From Microbacterium sp. SORGH_AS_0888 (lineage in GTDB: Bacteria > Actinomycetota > Actinomycetes > Actinomycetales > Microbacteriaceae): 64,000 nt of DNA. Shown here one piece after another: positions 61,373-64,000 of this stretch; positions within the stretch are counted from its first letter, which is position 1; each line of letters begins with the position of its first letter. Under the pieces are notes generated by a model that did not search any database, was not told the DNA's origin, and saw only the letters and a list, made by a program, of their open reading frames with translations. The position numbers and the translations under genes were made by a program. Location: contig NZ_JAUTAZ010000001.1 of assembly GCF_030818905.1 (NCBI RefSeq), positions 2,542,001-2,606,000 on the forward strand, in the 5' to 3' direction.

Positions 61373-62484
61373 CTGTGACGCTTCAGGTTAAGGAAGACGC
61401 ACCACGGTGGGCATCAGCCCCCGGCGACACGATTCGCCGCCTTCTTGAGACCAAGGGTCTCTCTACAGACGACCTCGCGGATGCGCTGGGCATCAGCGAT
61501 CCCGAAGCACGCCGACTCATGCTTGGAGAGATGGTGCTGACGAGCGAACTGGCAGCGGGCCTCGCCAGCGTGCTCGGCTCAACACCAGAGTTCTGGTGCC
61601 GTAGAGACGCTCAGTATCGAGAGTCTCTGAACTGGCTGAGGGTCGATGACCTTGTCCGCCGGTCCCCGATTGCAGAGCTAAGACATCGCGGCTGGCTCGC
61701 AGACGACCGTGGCACCTGGCAGCACGAGGCGGCAACGCTGCTTGACTACTTTGGCGTCGAAGATGCGCAGCAATGGGCTGACGTCTGGACGTCGAGACTC
61801 GCCGATGCGCATTACAGGACCTCGGCGAGCTTTGAGTCGGACGAGCTAGCTGTCGCCGCATGGTTGCGTCGTGCCGAGGTCGAAGCCGCGCTACGCGAAG
61901 TGGCGAGCTGGTCGCCTGCTCAGCTACGCGCCAGCATTCCGCAACTCAGGTCGCTGAGCAAGATCGGGGATCCTCAGAAATTTCTGCCCCAGCTCAGCGA
62001 TCTGCTAGCTCGCGTTGGTGTGGCGTTGGTAGTTGTCCAACCCACGAAAGAGTGTCGTGTCAGCGGCGCCGCCTTCCGTGTGAACGAGCACGCACGAGCG
62101 ATCGCGCTCTCAGCCCGCTATCTGGCCGAGGACCACCTGTGGTTCACACTGTTTCATGAGATCGGGCATCTCCTGCTTCACGGTTCTGACGGCGAGTTCC
62201 TCGATGAGATCGACGTAACGGACGGTTCAGAGTCTGCGACAGAGGGGGAAGCAAATGAGTTTGCGCGTTCCGCGTTGCTTCCCGCTGGTGTCGACGAGCT
62301 TCGAAACCTACGCGCAAAGGGACCGACCGCCCGCGAAATCACCCGTTTCGCCGCACGACATGGGGTCGCCCCCGGAGTAGTAGTCGGTCGTCTTCACTTC
62401 GATGGCGTACTCGATTTCCGCCAGCAGAACAAGCTGATCCGCCGTTACAGGTGGAGCGAACAGACTCTCACCCAGAAAACTTGA
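61369..62484 (+). CDS. HigA-type HTH domain fused to an ImmA/IrrE metallopeptidase
   Basis: 371 residues. Residues about 15-75 form a HigA/XRE helix-turn-helix (GDTIRRLLETKGLSTDDLAD, ALGISDPEARRLMLGEMVLT). Residues about 215-330 form a DUF955/ImmA-IrrE zinc peptidase with FTLFHEIGHLLLHG (HEIGH 263-267) and the downstream acidic ligand in EGEANEFARSALLP. This architecture acts as an antitoxin or as a regulator that cleaves repressors. Here it is coupled to a small toxin-like protein. Its 3' end overlaps the opposite-strand DNA-modification gene by 17 bp. Confidence 0.85.
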   Translation: MTVTLQVKEDAPRWASAPGDTIRRLLETKGLSTDDLADALGISDPEARRLMLGEMVLTSELAAGLASVLGSTPEFWCRRDAQYRESLNWLRVDDLVRRSPIAELRHRGWLADDRGTWQHEAATLLDYFGVEDAQQWADVWTSRLADAHYRTSASFESDELAVAAWLRRAEVEAALREVASWSPAQLRASIPQLRSLSKIGDPQKFLPQLSDLLARVGVALVVVQPTKECRVSGAAFRVNEHARAIALSARYLAEDHLWFTLFHEIGHLLLHGSDGEFLDEIDVTDGSESATEGEANEFARSALLPAGVDELRNLRAKGPTAREITRFAARHGVAPGVVVGRLHFDGVLDFRQQNKLIRRYRWSEQTLTQKT

Positions 62485-63406
62485 CGTATTTGTCCGGCTG
62501 CTTTTGCCAGTTGCATATCGCGTCTTCCAGCACATCAGGGCGAATGCCAGTCAAATTGCCGAACTGAGCAAGCTCTGCTTGCAGTTCTCGACCCGTGCCA
62601 TCAGTAGGGTCTCCGCGCAGCAGAAGCGCTGCCCCCCGGCGCGGACCCGTTGCGTTCACAACATATGAGTGGGGCGGCAGCAGCTCGACAAGCCCGAGCT
62701 TGCCTAGCATCGTTAGGTAGTCGAACCGAGCCGTGCGCCCAAACCTGATCACAGCATCGAGAGAACGGTAAGCCGAGTCAAAGCTCTCCTCAGGCGTACC
62801 GCCGCTGAAGGATGCGAAACGTTCCGCATGATCCCCGCCGGCTGCCAGGACCCACGTGACGTAACTTGCGATCGCGGCACCCGTCCCGGCATCCTTCCAC
62901 GCATCTAGACTCTCGTACTTACGGTGATTTCCGAATCCATGACGTCCTTCGTCACGATGGAAATCGTCCTGGTGCTCGGCAAGCCACAGCCGAAAGGCGA
63001 ATGGGTCAGCGGCAGTGCGCGCCCAAGTCCACCAGCCTGATGGCCCCTCGCCGAACGCGCCATACACGTACCGGATGTAGCGCCACCCCGCGTGCCGGTG
63101 CTTCCCAAAATGGACGAACAGGTAAACCAGCCAGATTGCTTCGTCAAGATCACCGGCCCGAGCGTTGAGGATTGCAGCGCGAATGGGATCAAATCCCGGA
63201 TCGCGTGGATCGCCGGCCTTCGGATCCAGCGCCCTGCCCCGAAGACGGTCGGTGTACCGCACACGTTGTTCGCTGTCAATCAGCTGCTCAATGAGAGCTT
63301 CTCGATGACCCGGCTGCGCTAGTCCCGGAAGCGCTCCATGTCGTGACTCATAGTCAGCGAGGACCCTGTCTAGTCGCAGTGAGTCCTGCTCGTAGTTCCT
63401 ACGCAT
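62468..63406 (-). CDS. Alpha-glutamyl/putrescinyl thymine pyrophosphorylase clade 3-like protein (DNA base hypermodification candidate)
   Basis: 312 residues, no signal peptide. The central block AIWLVYLFVHFGKHRHAGWR, then TWARTAADPFAFRLWLAEHQ, GFGNHRKYESLDAW and GTGAAIASYVTWVL (about 90-187) matches my knowledge of the aGPT-PPlase clade 3 family; a C-terminal block GPRRGAALLL and VLEDAICNWQK is also conserved-looking. Related phage enzymes are predicted to attach glutamate or putrescine to pyrophosphorylated 5-hydroxymethyl-pyrimidines in DNA. The ATG follows AAGGAG, which lies inside the end of the upstream TS-like gene; the two overlap by 8 bp, so they are coupled. Assignment is from recall of the family and needs a profile match. 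Confidence 0.65.
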   Translation of the reverse strand: MRRNYEQDSLRLDRVLADYESRHGALPGLAQPGHREALIEQLIDSEQRVRYTDRLRGRALDPKAGDPRDPGFDPIRAAILNARAGDLDEAIWLVYLFVHFGKHRHAGWRYIRYVYGAFGEGPSGWWTWARTAADPFAFRLWLAEHQDDFHRDEGRHGFGNHRKYESLDAWKDAGTGAAIASYVTWVLAAGGDHAERFASFSGGTPEESFDSAYRSLDAVIRFGRTARFDYLTMLGKLGLVELLPPHSYVVNATGPRRGAALLLRGDPTDGTGRELQAELAQFGNLTGIRPDVLEDAICNWQKQPDKYVKFSG

Positions 63407-64000
63407 CTGGTAACTCTCCTTCCAAGATGTGATCACGATCGCTTAAGTAGAGGTCGTACACCGTCCCCCGCAATTGATCGCGAGCCAGTGTGAGGGCCGC
63501 ACTATCCTTCCGCCGGTACGCATGGTAGCCCGACAGCAACTGGCCGAGTTCCAGCCAATAGGGCGCCAGCGAATCAGGAGGTTCGAAACCTCGCTGCGCC
63601 CGCAACGCGGCCTCCCACTCGATGATGACCTCGACATTTGGCCACGGGTCACCAGGAGGCATCAGCGGCATCGGGTATGGCGTTTGCGCGCCTTCCCGCA
63701 GGAACGTCTCGCCCTTTTCTCGGTCTTCTTCATATATATGAAGACTGCCCACAAAGTGCGTGTACGTGCCGACATCTGCCCCGATCGCACGCGCAACCAG
63801 CTCCTGGATGAACGTGAAGGAGAAGAGGTCGTGCCTGAGGCCGGTAATGACGTCGTTGGACCTCATGAAGACAATCAAGTCAACGCGGCCGCCACGCAGA
63901 AGGAACTGAAGCGTACAAGTGCAAGGAACATCTCGTGGATCCGCTTCAAGGTCACGGCGCTCGAAGAGTTCGACCACGGCTTGCCGCGTTGTGGAGCCAG
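63399..64000 (-). CDS. Thymidylate synthase-like pyrimidine hydroxymethylase candidate (partial)
   Basis: About 200 residues at the C-terminal end; the 5' part lies beyond the window. It aligns without gaps to E. coli ThyA around the active site: catalytic Cys in DVPCTCTLQF (C146), R and D in FMRSNDVITGL (R166, D169), and HFVGSLHIY (H207, Y209). The residue matching N177, which sets uracil specificity, is Asp (GLRHDLFSF). In T4 dCMP hydroxymethylase the same position is Asp, and the N177D change in ThyA shifts specificity to dCMP. The remainder, after about residue 85 of the fragment, diverges from housekeeping ThyA. With the coupled pyrophosphorylase-like gene it suggests a modified-base pathway rather than dTMP synthesis. 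Confidence 0.8.
   Translation of the reverse strand, partial: GSTTRQAVVELFERRDLEADPRDVPCTCTLQFLLRGGRVDLIVFMRSNDVITGLRHDLFSFTFIQELVARAIGADVGTYTHFVGSLHIYEEDREKGETFLREGAQTPYPMPLMPPGDPWPNVEVIIEWEAALRAQRGFEPPDSLAPYWLELGQLLSGYHAYRRKDSAALTLARDQLRGTVYDLYLSDRDHILEGELPDA

Overview
The window is high-GC actinobacterial DNA. It most likely comes from Microbacteriaceae, probably Microbacterium or a close relative; this is inferred, since no marker gene was compared. Supporting signs are heavy use of GGATG/GCATCC motifs, GTG starts, a set of plant-polysaccharide glycosidases under LacI-type control, a GlnR-like box at the nir genes, and many starts placed about 6 nt after a TANNNT hexamer, which suggests leaderless mRNAs.

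Layout. 0-7.8 kb: a cut TetR gene, a GH3 beta-glucosidase, a small membrane protein, an alpha/beta hydrolase, then galT-galK with a divergent LacI regulator and two operator-like palindromes around the galT promoter. 7.93-9.32 kb: an IS481-like mobile cassette with inverted ends and a 6-bp target duplication. It has lost most of its transposase and carries a LysE exporter and a CGNR zinc-finger regulator. 9.3-21.3 kb: a galactan/arabinan utilisation locus. GH36 and LacI genes diverge from ABC permease, permease, binding protein, GH35, GH42 and GH51 genes across two perfect LacI-type operators. Freed galactose would feed galT/galK here and galE and pgm further on.

21.4-35.2 kb is core metabolism: acyl-CoA dehydrogenase, an assimilatory nitrite reductase and siroheme cluster (nirB-cobA-hemD opposite a NirD-CbiX fusion), galE, glycerate kinase, pgm, pheA and a flavin oxidoreductase. 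35.3-56.5 kb: an unrecognised two-gene unit, photolyase, a lipid kinase, serS with a frameshifted HAD phosphatase, two tRNA-Ser genes, a VIT transporter, an LCP ligase, an LPXTG-anchored adhesin-like protein with a GntR regulator, a PaaX regulator beside a truncated monooxygenase, an OatA-like acyltransferase, a response regulator with a very long linker, a membrane-anchored GH6 enzyme and a universal stress protein. Several families of long inverted repeats sit between genes, mostly where two genes converge, and probably act as two-way terminators.

56.5-64 kb is accessory DNA: a frameshifted MFS transporter with a LysR regulator, IS5 and antitoxin remnants, a 70-bp duplicated coding fragment, an intact toxin-like/HigA-ImmA/IrrE pair, and at the edge a thymidylate-synthase-like pyrimidine hydroxymethylase candidate coupled to a protein resembling clade 3 alpha-glutamyl/putrescinyl-thymine pyrophosphorylases. 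This last pair is the most interesting find. It looks like a bacterial DNA base hypermodification module, and its synthase carries the Asp typical of dCMP-specific enzymes.
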